Positions 32,401 to 40,544 are shown, counted from the stretch's first letter. The stretch is DNA of 40,544 bases from an uncultured Nitrososphaerales archaeon (GCA_938030895.1 CALHIV010000016.1:1-40544), one strand, 5' to 3'. Notes: generated by a model from the letters alone, not told the origin. Translations and numbers: made by a program.

Positions 32401-32620
32401 GCTATACAAGAGGATTAGGACTAGCCTATTCATATAAGAGCATGGCCTAACCTAAATCGGATAAGATTAGTTGGTATATATCTTACAGTACGTATTAGTA
32501 TTTGTATACTCTATTCTGAGATAGGGAGATATAGGTTATTATTCGCCTTCCCATACAACCAATTTGTATAATATAAGATTATAGGTTAAGATCGGGATTA
32601 CATACTCAACACCAACAAGG

Positions 32621-32692
32621 TTGCTATGCTATCTTATGTTATCTTATGTTATGCATGCTATCTTATGTTATGCTATGCTATGTTATGCACAT
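32621..32692. repeat. ATCTTATGTT/ATGCTATG tandem repeat
   Basis: TTATGTTATC, TTATGTTATGC and ATGCTATG units run through 70 nt of spacer downstream of the AbrB-type gene. No coding role. Confidence 0.8.
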
Positions 32693-33028
32693 ACTCTACC
32701 CCTATTCATGATCCCTCTTCTTCTAGGAGCGATATACCACGGGTTAGGAGGCTACCCCTCGATAGGTTCTAGCATAAACCTTGAGTATCCTCATCACTAT
32801 GCCATGTTATGCTCTTAGAACGGTTATCATATATAAATAGCATCATTAACAGACCTAATCTCTAGGGCCCTATAGTCTCATATACACCTAAAGTATCCAG
32901 CACCCGTTAGCCTAAAAGCTCTCTTGCTGTGTTCCCTTTGTTAGCCTACCATCACTTATATTAATAGTCAAGCCATCAATGTACATGTTAACAACTGCTA
33001 TAATTAAAAATACCTTGAGAGGTATGTT

Positions 33029-33180
33029 ATGGAGGTGGAATTTACAGCAGTCAAGATGGTATTATGAGATCAAATGATTGCATAAGTTCAATCTACATCT
33101 TAAGCAGGATTGCTCGTTACTCCATTGGCAAGGAAATAAGCAAAGCATGGAGCTACCTAGAGGCTTTAAGCTTGCTATAG
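33029..33180 (+). other. Two tiny overlapping open frames, possible gene remnant
   Basis: A 12-codon frame (MEVEFTAVKMVL, 33029-33067) overlaps by ATGA a 38-codon frame (33064-33180) containing SIYILSRIARYSIGKEISKA. The pattern of overlap looks like translational coupling, and the composition is protein-like, but the size suggests a decayed gene broken by a frameshift. No family was recognised. Confidence 0.25.
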
Positions 33181-33540
33181 AGGCAGAGGTGTATAGAATA
33201 GTATAGAATAGAATAGTATACTGAGCGATGGGTATGATATGACTCATATCTTGAGAGGGCAAAGCATAGTCTTCTGCAGAGTGTATCAGCCAGTCTAGAG
33301 CCTAGTATAGATACCAGCAAGGCATTGTAAGTTGTTGGTGGAGCGATGAGTATTATTAAAGCAGTAGCAGTAACTACATATGATATAAAAGGAGTAGATA
33401 GGGATAGAGAGTGATCATAAATATTATAATGATTAGGTCGATAATTGGATATCTAGCCTATTGCGTATCCAGATAATTATAGTGGTAGTTACTAGTATAC
33501 TCAGCAATAGTCTTTTATACCCTCTACTCCTACCTTAGGT

Positions 33541-34164
33541 ATGCTAACAGCGTATATACTCATAAATACTGAGAGTGGTGCTGAGCGATCCATACTCGAT
33601 AGGCTAAAGAGGATACCGCAGATAAAGGAGAGTAATGCTGTTCTAGGCTCTTACGATGTATTTGCGAAGGTTGAGTGTTATGATATGCTTGAACTTAACA
33701 GGATAGTTGCACTTGTAAGGTCTATGGAGGGTGTAAAGGTTACAAACACACTCACAGTCTTCCAACCAGCGATGCTCTTGAGGAAGGTCAACGCAGTAAT
33801 CCTCCTAGTCTCTGATATTGGTAGAGAGAAGGAGTTCTATGGCTCAGTCCTAGGATTGCAGTTGAAGTTCGAGTCTCCAGACTGGGTTGAGTTCTTAAAG
33901 GATGGTGCAGTTCTAGCACTACACCCAACGAAGATAAAGGTTAGTAATGAAGGTGCAATGCTCAACTTTATAACGAGCGATCTCAACCATGTTAGAGAGA
34001 GGCTAAAGAGCATGAACGTAAAGTTCCATACAGATGTGCAGGAGGATGAGAGAGGCAAGTATATTATCGTAGAGGATCCAGAAGGTTATAAGATATCCAT
34101 AGTTGAGCCCAAGGTGGGAGAGGAAGCCCCTGCAGTAGGGTACTATGGATTTGCCCCAGTATAA
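33541..34164 (+). CDS. Lrp-type ligand-binding (RAM) domain fused to a glyoxalase/VOC domain
   Basis: The 207-residue protein starts with an AsnC/Lrp RAM-like domain (residues 1-80; LTAYILINTESGAERSILDR, NAVLGSYDVFAKVE), without any helix-turn-helix, and continues with a VOC (glyoxalase-like) domain at about 84-195 (VNAVILLVSDIGREKEFYGS, then VLGLQLKF and VEDPEGYKISIVEPK). VOC enzymes need metal ligands placed on both halves. H127 in LALHPT and E191 in IVEP are plausible ligands, but the full set is not clear, so activity is uncertain. A TATA-like TTTTATAC at 33513-33520 predicts a leaderless start. The fusion may sense or modify a small ligand; none can be named. Confidence 0.75.
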   Translation: MLTAYILINTESGAERSILDRLKRIPQIKESNAVLGSYDVFAKVECYDMLELNRIVALVRSMEGVKVTNTLTVFQPAMLLRKVNAVILLVSDIGREKEFYGSVLGLQLKFESPDWVEFLKDGAVLALHPTKIKVSNEGAMLNFITSDLNHVRERLKSMNVKFHTDVQEDERGKYIIVEDPEGYKISIVEPKVGEEAPAVGYYGFAPV

Positions 34165-34280
34165 ACAGTATCAGTAGAAACATGATACTCATATATAGAT
34201 ACATTTAACTCCCCATATATGACTATACCTTAGTGACACATATATAGAAAATACTTATATAGAATGTGATCTCTATATCT

Positions 34281-34589
34281 ATGATGAGTAACTCTACTGA
34301 GATACTGCTTATGGTTGATGAGGAGGAGTTGAAGAGGTGTATAACCAAAATAAGCAAGGAGATACCTTCATTAGGTAATATACTTAGAAATGTAGAGAAG
34401 GTTATAACTCTTTCATACTCTATAGCATCTGATATCGAGAGGGAGGCGGAGAAGAGTGGGAGCGATAGTGCCCTATATACAAGACTCAGCTTGGCAAGGA
34501 CGCTAGCATGTAACTCTGCTACCTCTCTTGCTGCAATAGTATCATTGCTCACAGAGTATGTTAAGGATAAGAGTGTAAGGGTAGAATGA
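34281..34589 (+). CDS. Small helical protein, function unknown
   Basis: The protein is about 102 residues, mainly alpha-helical (LMVDEEELKRCITKISKEIP, then IASDIEREAEKSGSDSALYT), with a hydrophobic but not clearly transmembrane end (LACNSATSLAAIVSLLTEYV). A TATA-like CTTATATA at 34252-34259 places transcription start near 34282, so the ATG at 34281 (or 34284) is preferred over the upstream GTG at 34266. It lies in the PHA gene region, and a granule-associated role is possible but unsupported. Confidence 0.6.
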   Translation: MMSNSTEILLMVDEEELKRCITKISKEIPSLGNILRNVEKVITLSYSIASDIEREAEKSGSDSALYTRLSLARTLACNSATSLAAIVSLLTEYVKDKSVRVE

Positions 34590-34718
34590 TTACTACTATG
34601 CTAGTAATGCAAAAGTTTCTTCCCGTGTAGTATACACCATGGATCATCATATAATCTAACTATTAAGTAATAACTCAAAATTAACAAACACTTACATTAT
34701 ATTAGCATATAATCATCC

Positions 34719-35549
34719 ATGGGTGTGAGACAGGAGTTTATAACAGTTAACAACTATAGGATTAGGTTACTGGAGGATGGAGCAGGCTCAAAGCATATAA
34801 TACTACTCCATGGTATAGGTGCTGCAGCGGAGCGTTGGGCGAAGGTTATACCATTACTTGCTGTTAAGGGCTACCATGTGATCGCTCCAGATATCATAGG
34901 CTTTGGGTATAGTGATAAGCCTGATGTGAACTACACTATGGATTTCTTTACATCATTCGTTAGGAATCTGGCATTGACTCTTGGTATAAGGAGGTTCTCA
35001 CTCATAGGCTCATCCCTTGGTGGGCAGATAGCAGCAGAGTTTGCTATAGCATATGGCAATAGCGATGTGTTGAACTCACTGGTTCTAGTCACACCATCTG
35101 GTATGTCAATAGAGCCTACACAGGCATTCACACAGTATGTTATGGCTGCACTCTACCCTAACCTCGAGAGTGCTAGAAGGGCATTCATGCTCATGCATTG
35201 TGGGAAGCCTGTGGATGAGGTGTACCTTAGGGACTTTGTGAATAGGATGATGCTACCTAATGCCAAATATGCGTTCATATCAACGCTCATGGGTATGCGC
35301 CAAGCAGCATCCTCTCTGAAGGAGAGGCTACATAATATCAAGGTTCCAACACTCATAATCTGGAGCGAGAGGGATCTACTCATACCTGTCGATCATGCGT
35401 ATGAGTTCCATAGGAGGATAAGCAACTCACAGCTTATAATAATGGATGGGTGTGGGCATACACCATTCTATGAGCAGCCAGAAAGATTTGTTGAACTGGT
35501 TACAACCTTCCTTGAATCTGTTCTAGCCTCTTACTACTCTTACTCTTGA
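34719..35549 (+). CDS. Alpha/beta hydrolase
   Basis: The 276-residue protein is a standard alpha/beta hydrolase: oxyanion-hole HGIG at 31-34, the nucleophile elbow GSSLGG at 97-102 (nucleophile S99), the acid in WSERDLLIP and the base in GCGHTPF near 252-258. It converges on phaC and overlaps its end by 50 nt. Placement inside the PHA cluster makes a PHA oligomer or acyl-ester hydrolase plausible, but the family is too broad to fix the substrate. A lipid-type or thioesterase role remains possible. The start at 34719 fits a TATA-like element about 26 nt upstream. Confidence 0.88.
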   Translation: MGVRQEFITVNNYRIRLLEDGAGSKHIILLHGIGAAAERWAKVIPLLAVKGYHVIAPDIIGFGYSDKPDVNYTMDFFTSFVRNLALTLGIRRFSLIGSSLGGQIAAEFAIAYGNSDVLNSLVLVTPSGMSIEPTQAFTQYVMAALYPNLESARRAFMLMHCGKPVDEVYLRDFVNRMMLPNAKYAFISTLMGMRQAASSLKERLHNIKVPTLIIWSERDLLIPVDHAYEFHRRISNSQLIIMDGCGHTPFYEQPERFVELVTTFLESVLASYYSYS

Positions 35550-36600
35550 GCCACTTCCCTATCTCTGGGAGAACCTTGCTCTGTGATAACTTACTTGCTA
35601 TGAGCCCTATATGGCCACAGTTGTACACCCTGAGCATCTTATCCTCGCTAGATACATGGTAGTTCAATGGGATGCTACACTCTGGAGCAACAAGGTGGTC
35701 ATCACTTGCAACTATGTTCAGCAAAGGCACCTCTATGCTCTTCAGGTCTACCCTCTTACCGCATAGATAGAACTTGCCCTTAACCAGCATATTACCCTTG
35801 TATATATCGTTTATCCACTGCTTGAATAGCCCTCCTGCTATTGCAGGGGTATCGAATAACCACTTCTCTACCCTAAGGAAGTTGGATACAAAGTACTCAT
35901 CATCCAAGTTCTCTAGCAGGTTTATGTACTTGTACATCCCTTGAGTGAATGGTTTGAGCATCATGTAGAACCTGTGCAAGAACTCCGCTGGAAGGTTGCC
36001 ATAGACATCTATTATCCTATCAGCATCTATACTCTTGCATAGGTTTGCCACAACGCTTGTATCCTTCTCAGTATCTATCACTGGTGCTATAGTGACCAGG
36101 TTGGCAACCTTCTCCTGCTTGAGCGTTGTGTACATAGCACTCATCGTACCCCCTTGGCAGTACCCTAGCAGTGTAACCTTCTCCGCCCCACTCCTATCCC
36201 TAACCATATCAACTAGCCTATCCAGATATCTACCGATGTAATCATCGAAGGTAAGATGCTTATCTATCGGCTCTGGGGTACCCCAGTCAACCATATAGAC
36301 ATCGAACCCCTGCTTTATTAGGTTGCCTACAAAGCTCCTATCATCCTGAATATCAAGGATATAGTACTTATTTATTAGCGCATATGTAACTATTACAGGT
36401 ATTGGGTGTAGGCTCTTAGCATCCATAACAGGCTTGTAGTGTAGTAGCCTAATCTTCCTACCAACATAGATGACATCATGGGGAGTTGAGCCAACACTCA
36501 CATCATTCCCATTCATCAACTCCTGTGTCTTGAGCAGACCCTGCTGGTATCTAGCAATGCTATCCATCATCACGTGCGCAAGCATAGTATAGTTGTCCAT
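35500..36600 (-). CDS. phaC: Poly(3-hydroxyalkanoate) synthase subunit PhaC (class III)
   Basis: PhaC polymerises 3-hydroxyacyl-CoA into polyester on granules. The 366-residue protein has the class III length and the lipase-like box GYCQGG at 146-151 with nucleophile C148. It also has YLDRLVDMVRDRSGAE before it, and the catalytic Asp and His in VASDDHLVAP and NCGHIGLIAS. The class III partner phaE lies directly upstream on the same strand, but a TATA-like GTTAAATATTT centred near 36626 gives phaC its own leaderless start. Storage polyester synthesis is known in Nitrososphaerota. Confidence 0.95.
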   Translation of the reverse strand: MDNYTMLAHVMMDSIARYQQGLLKTQELMNGNDVSVGSTPHDVIYVGRKIRLLHYKPVMDAKSLHPIPVIVTYALINKYYILDIQDDRSFVGNLIKQGFDVYMVDWGTPEPIDKHLTFDDYIGRYLDRLVDMVRDRSGAEKVTLLGYCQGGTMSAMYTTLKQEKVANLVTIAPVIDTEKDTSVVANLCKSIDADRIIDVYGNLPAEFLHRFYMMLKPFTQGMYKYINLLENLDDEYFVSNFLRVEKWLFDTPAIAGGLFKQWINDIYKGNMLVKGKFYLCGKRVDLKSIEVPLLNIVASDDHLVAPECSIPLNYHVSSEDKMLRVYNCGHIGLIASKLSQSKVLPEIGKWLKSKSSKRLEQIQGRL

Positions 36601-36704
36601 CTCATAATGAGATGAGGCTACAAATATTTAACTTTTATGGTATAACTTTAGAGAATAATTATAATTAATAATAGAAGAATTATATTCAAAAATAAAGATG
36701 GTTC

Positions 36705-37283
36705 TCACGTTAGTGAGGCATTATGGATCTTCTCATCCATCCTCCTATCCACCTTCTCCTTCAACCTTCTCACCTCCTCAGAAAGGTTAGCGATATCACG
36801 TTTCATCTTAACCATCTCTCTATACACACTATCCATCTCACTCCTTGTTGGTAATCCCAACTCCTTGAAGTAAGCTTCAACTATACTAGCCATACACTTG
36901 AGGAGATCAGTGTAAGATGTGATTATGTTGTTAACAACGTTACCAAACCTCTGGGATCTAAAGAGTTCGTTGAACTCCTGCTCGAACACATCTATCCATG
37001 CCTTCCTAGCCTTCTCAACATCCTTGATCTCTTCCATCTTTAATACAGCCTTCCTGCTTGCCTCAACAGATGTTGCACTTAGAAGCATATAGTACTCTGC
37101 CATACTTGTTGCTAGGCTTGAACTTGCCCTAACATAGTTCAGTAATGCCTCCTCAGCAACCTCTACAACTCTTACAGGCATGAATGCACGGAACTGTGGT
37201 ATTTTACGCATCAATGACAGCGAACCTAGTAATTTTTCTACCGAATCGATATACTCATCCTTACTATTCTCCATATCTAGCAC
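36705..37283 (-). CDS. phaE: PHA synthase subunit PhaE
   Basis: PhaE is the small, non-catalytic partner of class III PhaC. The 192-residue protein is helical throughout, with the recognisable MEEIKDVEKARKAWIDVFEQ then EFNELFRSQRFG segment and a C-terminal coiled coil (MKRDIANLSEEVRRLKEKVD). It is shorter than bacterial PhaE, as in other archaea. The GTG start at 37283 and the ATG at 37274 are both possible. phaC follows 104 nt downstream. Confidence 0.9.
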   Translation of the reverse strand: MLDMENSKDEYIDSVEKLLGSLSLMRKIPQFRAFMPVRVVEVAEEALLNYVRASSSLATSMAEYYMLLSATSVEASRKAVLKMEEIKDVEKARKAWIDVFEQEFNELFRSQRFGNVVNNIITSYTDLLKCMASIVEAYFKELGLPTRSEMDSVYREMVKMKRDIANLSEEVRRLKEKVDRRMDEKIHNASLT

Positions 37284-37496
37284 CTACTGATTATATGGTA
37301 GCAAAGTTATTAAGTTTATTGTGTAGAAATCCAATGAGAGCTTACCTTACAATTAGCATATGATAAGCAGTATCATAACCCAAGCTAAATAGAAATATTC
37401 ATTATACCTGCTATACTCGTAGGCTTATCCCATAATTAGTTATGCAACAGAACAGATACAGATTATTTTTATACCTCGTCTACAGATGATACAGCG

Positions 37497-38891
37497 ATGG
37501 GTAGCGATAGAATAATCACGATAAACCCTGCAAGCGAGGAGGTTATAGGGGAGCATGATATCATGAGCAAGGATGAGATCATAGCAAGAGTGAAGAGGGC
37601 TAGAGATGCGTTTCAATCATGGAGGAGGGATGCGCATAGAAGAGCCTCAGTCCTGTATGAGATTGCTAGCATTTTACGCAAAGAGAAGGAGCATCTTGCA
37701 AGGATAGCAACGATGGAGATGGGCAAGACCATAAGGGAGGCAAGGGCAGAGGTTGAGAAGTGTGCCTGGACAGTAGAGTACTTTGCTGATAATGGTGAGC
37801 ATTTCATAGACGATGAGGTTACTGCAACGGATGCTAGGAAGACGTTCATAGCATTCGAGCCCCTGGGCACTATAGGCAGCATAATGCCCTGGAACTTCCC
37901 TTACTGGCAAGGCATAAGGTTCGCTGCACCTGCACTCATGGCTGGTAATACCATAGTGATGAAGCCATCTAGCATAACACCCCAATGCGGTAAAGAGTTG
38001 GAGAGGATCCTCTCAAGCATAGATAACCTAGGCATATTCTCCATAGTAATAGGTGATTATAGGGTTGGTGAGATGCTCATAGACTCTCCAGTAGATGCTG
38101 TTACATTCACTGGGAGTGTTGAGGTAGGTGCAAAGGTAGCAGCAAGGGCAGCGATGCATGTGAAGAAGTGCGTACTTGAACTTGGAGGTAGCGATCCCTT
38201 CATAGTGCTTGATGATGCTGATATTGAGAAGGCTTCTAGCGCTGCAGTTAAGGGCAGGTTCATAAACAATGGGCAGAGCTGTATAGCAAGCAAGAGGTTC
38301 ATAGTGATGAGGAGTATAGCAAAGGAGTTTGTAGAGTCATTTGTGAGCAAGACTGAGCGTATGAAGGTAGGAGATCCTATGCATGAGGATACAGAACTTG
38401 GGCCATTGGTGAGTAAGCATGCACTAGAGTACATAGAGGATGTGGTTAAGGATGCTGTAGAGAATGGGGGAGAGGTGCTTGTTGGGGGTGAGAGGGTAGG
38501 CAGCAAGGGCTACTACTACGCCCCTACAATAATCACCAAGGTTAATGAGAGGTTAAGGATAGTCAGAGAGGAGGTCTTTGGACCAGTAGCACCAATAATG
38601 GTTGTTGATGATGAGAGGGAAGCAGTAAGATTAGCAAATGACTCTGAGTTTGGTCTAGGCGCAAGTATATGGACAACTGACCTAGATAGGGCTGAGAGAC
38701 TTGCAAGATCTGTAGAGGCTGGTCTTGTAACAGTGAACAATGTTGTTGTATCTGATCCTAGAGTACCATTTGGAGGGGTGAAGAAGAGTGGATTCGGTAG
38801 GGAGCTCTCAAGGTATGGTATGCTTGAGTTCATGAATATAAAGACTGTAAGGTTCTACGATCAGTTGATACATTACCATCATGTTGAGTAG
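37497..38891 (+). CDS. NAD(P)-dependent aldehyde dehydrogenase (succinate-semialdehyde dehydrogenase-like)
   Basis: The enzyme oxidises an aldehyde to an acid with NAD(P). The 464-residue protein has all family motifs: PWNFP at 131-135, KPS at 156-158, FTGS at 204-207, the general base E228 in LELGG and the nucleophile C262 in NNGQSCIASK, and the closing PFGGVKKSGFGRELS. The SSADH-type subfamily fits the length and the start INPASEEVIGEH. In ammonia-oxidising archaea it could act on succinic semialdehyde near the 3-hydroxypropionate/4-hydroxybutyrate cycle, but substrate is not proven. A TATA-like TTTTTATAC at 37466-37474 is 26 nt before the ATG. Confidence 0.92.
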   Translation: MGSDRIITINPASEEVIGEHDIMSKDEIIARVKRARDAFQSWRRDAHRRASVLYEIASILRKEKEHLARIATMEMGKTIREARAEVEKCAWTVEYFADNGEHFIDDEVTATDARKTFIAFEPLGTIGSIMPWNFPYWQGIRFAAPALMAGNTIVMKPSSITPQCGKELERILSSIDNLGIFSIVIGDYRVGEMLIDSPVDAVTFTGSVEVGAKVAARAAMHVKKCVLELGGSDPFIVLDDADIEKASSAAVKGRFINNGQSCIASKRFIVMRSIAKEFVESFVSKTERMKVGDPMHEDTELGPLVSKHALEYIEDVVKDAVENGGEVLVGGERVGSKGYYYAPTIITKVNERLRIVREEVFGPVAPIMVVDDEREAVRLANDSEFGLGASIWTTDLDRAERLARSVEAGLVTVNNVVVSDPRVPFGGVKKSGFGRELSRYGMLEFMNIKTVRFYDQLIHYHHVE

Positions 38892-38930
38892 CAAGTTATA
38901 GGATGATTATAGGATGAGAGATGAGTAGAT

Positions 38931-39857
38931 ATGCTCAATGATATAGTGAATAAGATTATAGCATCGCTTGATTATGAGCATGTAAGCAGTAGGATAGAGC
39001 AGTTCCTCTTGGATAACCTTGAGTTATCTAGAAAGTCTGGATATGTGCTTGGTCTGAGCGGAGGTCTAGACTCATCTGTGGTTGCTGCACTAGCATCAAG
39101 GGCATTCTATGGTAGAGGCGAGAGGGACAGCCTCACCGCACTTATACTTCCCCATAGCGGTATAACACCTTCAAGCGATGTGCAGGATGCTATAAGGCTT
39201 GCTCAGAGCTTTAATATAAGATACAAGGTTATCGAGGTAGAGGATATACACTCGTTATTTGTAGAGAGATTGCATTATATAAGTAACGAGATGATAAGAG
39301 GGGGAGAAAGAGAAGGAGGAGGGGAAGGAGAAGGAGGAGAAAGGGTTGATAGCAATAGCAAAAGCAAAAGCAAAAGTGTTAGTTATGAGACCAGGTCTAG
39401 GATTGCCTCTGGTAACCTGCTTGCAAGGTTGAGGATGTGCATCCTCTATTACTATGCAAACATGAATGATAGCCTTGTGTTAGGCACTAGTGATAGGAGT
39501 GAGTTGATGATAGGTTACTACACAAAGTATGGGGATGGGGCAGCAGATCTACTCCCGATAGCAGATCTATACAAGACTCAGGTTAGAGCACTTGCAAGTT
39601 ATCTAAAGGTAGACGATGCAATAATCAGGAAGAGGAGCAGTCCGATGCTCTGGAAGGGGCATTATGCTGAGCAGGAACTAGGGATGAGTTATGAGGAGAT
39701 AGACTCTATACTCTACTGCCTTTTAGATCTGAGGTGTAGTGTTAAGGATATAGTGAGGATGATAGGTATGGAGGAGGAGAGGGTAAAGTATGTCATCAGA
39801 CTCTTAAGGTCTAGCAGGCATAAACGTGCTCTACCAACGATATGCCGTATACAATAA
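38931..39857 (+). CDS. nadE: NAD+ synthase (ammonia-dependent)
   Basis: NadE amidates nicotinic acid adenine dinucleotide to NAD+ with ATP and ammonia. The 308-residue protein has the PP-loop SGGLDSS at 43-49, the TSDRSELMIGYYTKYGDGAA active-site block and PIADLYKTQVRALASYL. There is no glutaminase domain, so it uses free ammonia. An unusual low-complexity insertion (Gly/Glu then Ser/Lys, residues about 122-148) is encoded by a GGAGAAGGAG and AGCAAA repeat tract; it should loop out from the fold. It follows the aldehyde dehydrogenase by 39 nt and may be co-transcribed. Confidence 0.95.
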   Translation: MLNDIVNKIIASLDYEHVSSRIEQFLLDNLELSRKSGYVLGLSGGLDSSVVAALASRAFYGRGERDSLTALILPHSGITPSSDVQDAIRLAQSFNIRYKVIEVEDIHSLFVERLHYISNEMIRGGEREGGGEGEGGERVDSNSKSKSKSVSYETRSRIASGNLLARLRMCILYYYANMNDSLVLGTSDRSELMIGYYTKYGDGAADLLPIADLYKTQVRALASYLKVDDAIIRKRSSPMLWKGHYAEQELGMSYEEIDSILYCLLDLRCSVKDIVRMIGMEEERVKYVIRLLRSSRHKRALPTICRIQ

Positions 39858-39894
39858 AAATAAGAAAGTGATAGGAGAACTTATTAACCTCTTC

Positions 39895-40044
39895 TTATTT
39901 GCCTGACTTACCTATCCTGTATAAGGTTGTACCACATATAGGGCATGTACCCTTTACTGCAGGCCTACCATTCTTCATAGTAACCTGTGTTGGGTTCTTA
40001 ATCTCTACCTTCTTCCTACACTTGACACAGTATGCCTCCGCCAT
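39895..40044 (-). CDS. Small double-CxxC zinc ribbon protein (DUF5679-like)
   Basis: The 49-residue protein MAEAYCVKCRKKVEIK... has CVKC at 6-9 and CPIC at 34-37, which together make one four-cysteine zinc site, the DUF5679-like layout common in archaea. The function is unknown; proteins of this kind may act in transcription or translation. A TATA-like CATAAATGAG near 40065-40074 (minus strand) lies about 26 nt before the ATG, so the message should be leaderless. It converges on nadE with a 37-nt gap. Confidence 0.85.
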   Translation of the reverse strand: MAEAYCVKCRKKVEIKNPTQVTMKNGRPAVKGTCPICGTTLYRIGKSGK

Positions 40045-40305
40045 ATGCTACTATACACATGCTCATTTATGAACTTTTTAGTATTGGATGAGGTAGAGTG
40101 GTTACAATAATTGCCTCATCTAGAGGGAGCGTGAATCATCTATTTTGATTTTTATAGGATGAGAACAAAATGGAATAGCTATAGATGGTAATCTATTTGA
40201 TTAATGGACAAGAGAGATTTGAACCCCTTGTCAAGAATCTATAGTTCTACACCCTTGATCTTAAGAATAAACGTCTGATATCTATTAATGAGTTTATTAA
40301 GGATC
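40045..40305. other. AT-rich spacer before the right terminal repeat
   Basis: The stretch holds the zinc-ribbon gene's promoter, an 11-bp direct repeat GATCTTAAGAA (near 40258 and 40303, the second at the edge of the terminal repeat), and a T-arm-like GGTTCAAAT on the minus strand that does not belong to a complete tRNA. No gene was recognised. Confidence 0.5.
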
Positions 40306-40544
40306 TTAAGAAGGCAGAAGTTTTGTAGTTATTATTCCCTGTTTATTATCCTCCTATATGTCACTGTAAAGGTACGTTAGAATAGAATAGAAGAGAATAG
40401 AAGAGAATAGAATAGAAGAGGTTTAAGGCTATGGAAGGATAACCCTACTCATTGATATTTTTAACAAGGTAGTTAATGACAGTTGCTAAAGAAGCATATA
40501 GCATATACAAGATAATTGAGATCAGAATCATAATTCAATCACTA
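40306..40544. repeat. Right copy of imperfect terminal direct repeat
   Basis: The 239-nt copy matches 1-251 apart from an 11-nt difference in the GAATAG tract, two substitutions and a small indel. Its end corresponds to the last codons and stop of the nuclease-like gene of the left copy, so a second, truncated-by-window copy of that gene probably follows. The copies are not identical, which speaks against a simple circular overlap. Confidence 0.9.

Larger units (their letters stand above)
32401..33540. other. 1.1-kb spacer with repeats and small coupled frames
   Basis: The region splits the PHA cluster. It contains an ATACAA/TTGTAT palindrome around ACCAA near 32555-32571, a TATGTTATGC tandem repeat at 32621-32692, two tiny overlapping frames at 33029-33180, and an AATAGTATAG repeat at 33188-33223. 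I see no full-length gene or RNA gene; the TATA-like TCTTTTATAC at 33511-33520 belongs to the next gene. Confidence 0.5.

Noticed and set aside
40205-40290. tRNA gene suggested by GGTTCAAAT on the minus strand
   Set aside because: Only a T-arm-like piece and a weak anticodon-like hairpin can be drawn; the T stem has a mismatch and no D arm or matching acceptor 5' strand is present upstream.
1-40544. Circular plasmid or virus with terminal redundancy
   Set aside because: The end copies differ by indels and substitutions, and the content is core chromosomal genes; a dispersed repeat or fragmented assembly explains it better.

Overview
The window looks like a chromosomal contig from an archaeon of the Nitrososphaerota (Thaumarchaeota), most likely a thermophilic, Nitrosocaldus-like lineage. 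The archaeal signature is direct: archaeal-type ribosomal proteins (L32e, L19e, L11, L1, L10, L12), Spt5/NusG, SecE, RadA, prefoldin alpha, FtsY and the archaeal D-aminoacyl-tRNA deacylase DtdA. Class III PHA synthase genes (phaC/phaE), a YcaO-TfuA pair and many tiny zinc-ribbon or winged-helix proteins fit Nitrososphaerota. A two-fold protein disulfide oxidoreductase leans towards a thermophile. Most genes have a TATA-like box about 26 nt upstream of the start codon, so most transcripts should be leaderless; I used this spacing to choose several start codons.

Layout. 1-2.1 kb: a coiled-coil/PD-(D/E)XK nuclease-like gene inside a repeat that recurs imperfectly at the far end of the window, then decayed minus-strand reading frames. 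2.4-4.9 kb: a winged-helix protein, a membrane-anchored Asp-box (sialidase-like) propeller and a membrane-anchored partner. 4.9-10.6 kb: a small protein resembling the leader region of NHLP-type RiPP precursors, a 1-kb repeat-rich spacer, then ycaO, tfuA and two dipeptide-type ABC permeases. 10.7-16.1 kb: protein disulfide oxidoreductase, argF, ftsY, prefoldin alpha, a C2H2 mini-protein, superoxide dismutase and a PfkB kinase. 16.2-20.8 kb: a large membrane-anchored subtilisin-like protease and ATP-dependent PEP carboxykinase. 20.9-24.6 kb: rpl32e-rpl19e, two small membrane proteins, ogt-dtdA, secE-nusG. 24.7-30.3 kb: a broken-up L11/L1/L10/L12 region interrupted by a secreted protein, dps and an Lrp regulator. 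30.4-37.3 kb: radA and a polyhydroxyalkanoate region (phasin-like, AbrB-type regulator, alpha/beta hydrolase, phaC, phaE). 37.5-40 kb: aldehyde dehydrogenase, nadE and a zinc ribbon protein.

The strongest candidates for something new are: (1) the putative RiPP-like locus, where an NHLP-leader-like protein without a Cys/Ser/Thr-rich core sits near YcaO-TfuA and orphan peptide permeases; (2) the PHA module, where a palindrome shared in half-site form by the phasin and AbrB promoters suggests a dedicated regulon; and (3) spacers filled with short tandem repeats whose unit differs from locus to locus and which also invade coding regions. No CRISPR array, rRNA, tRNA or complete insertion sequence was recognised.
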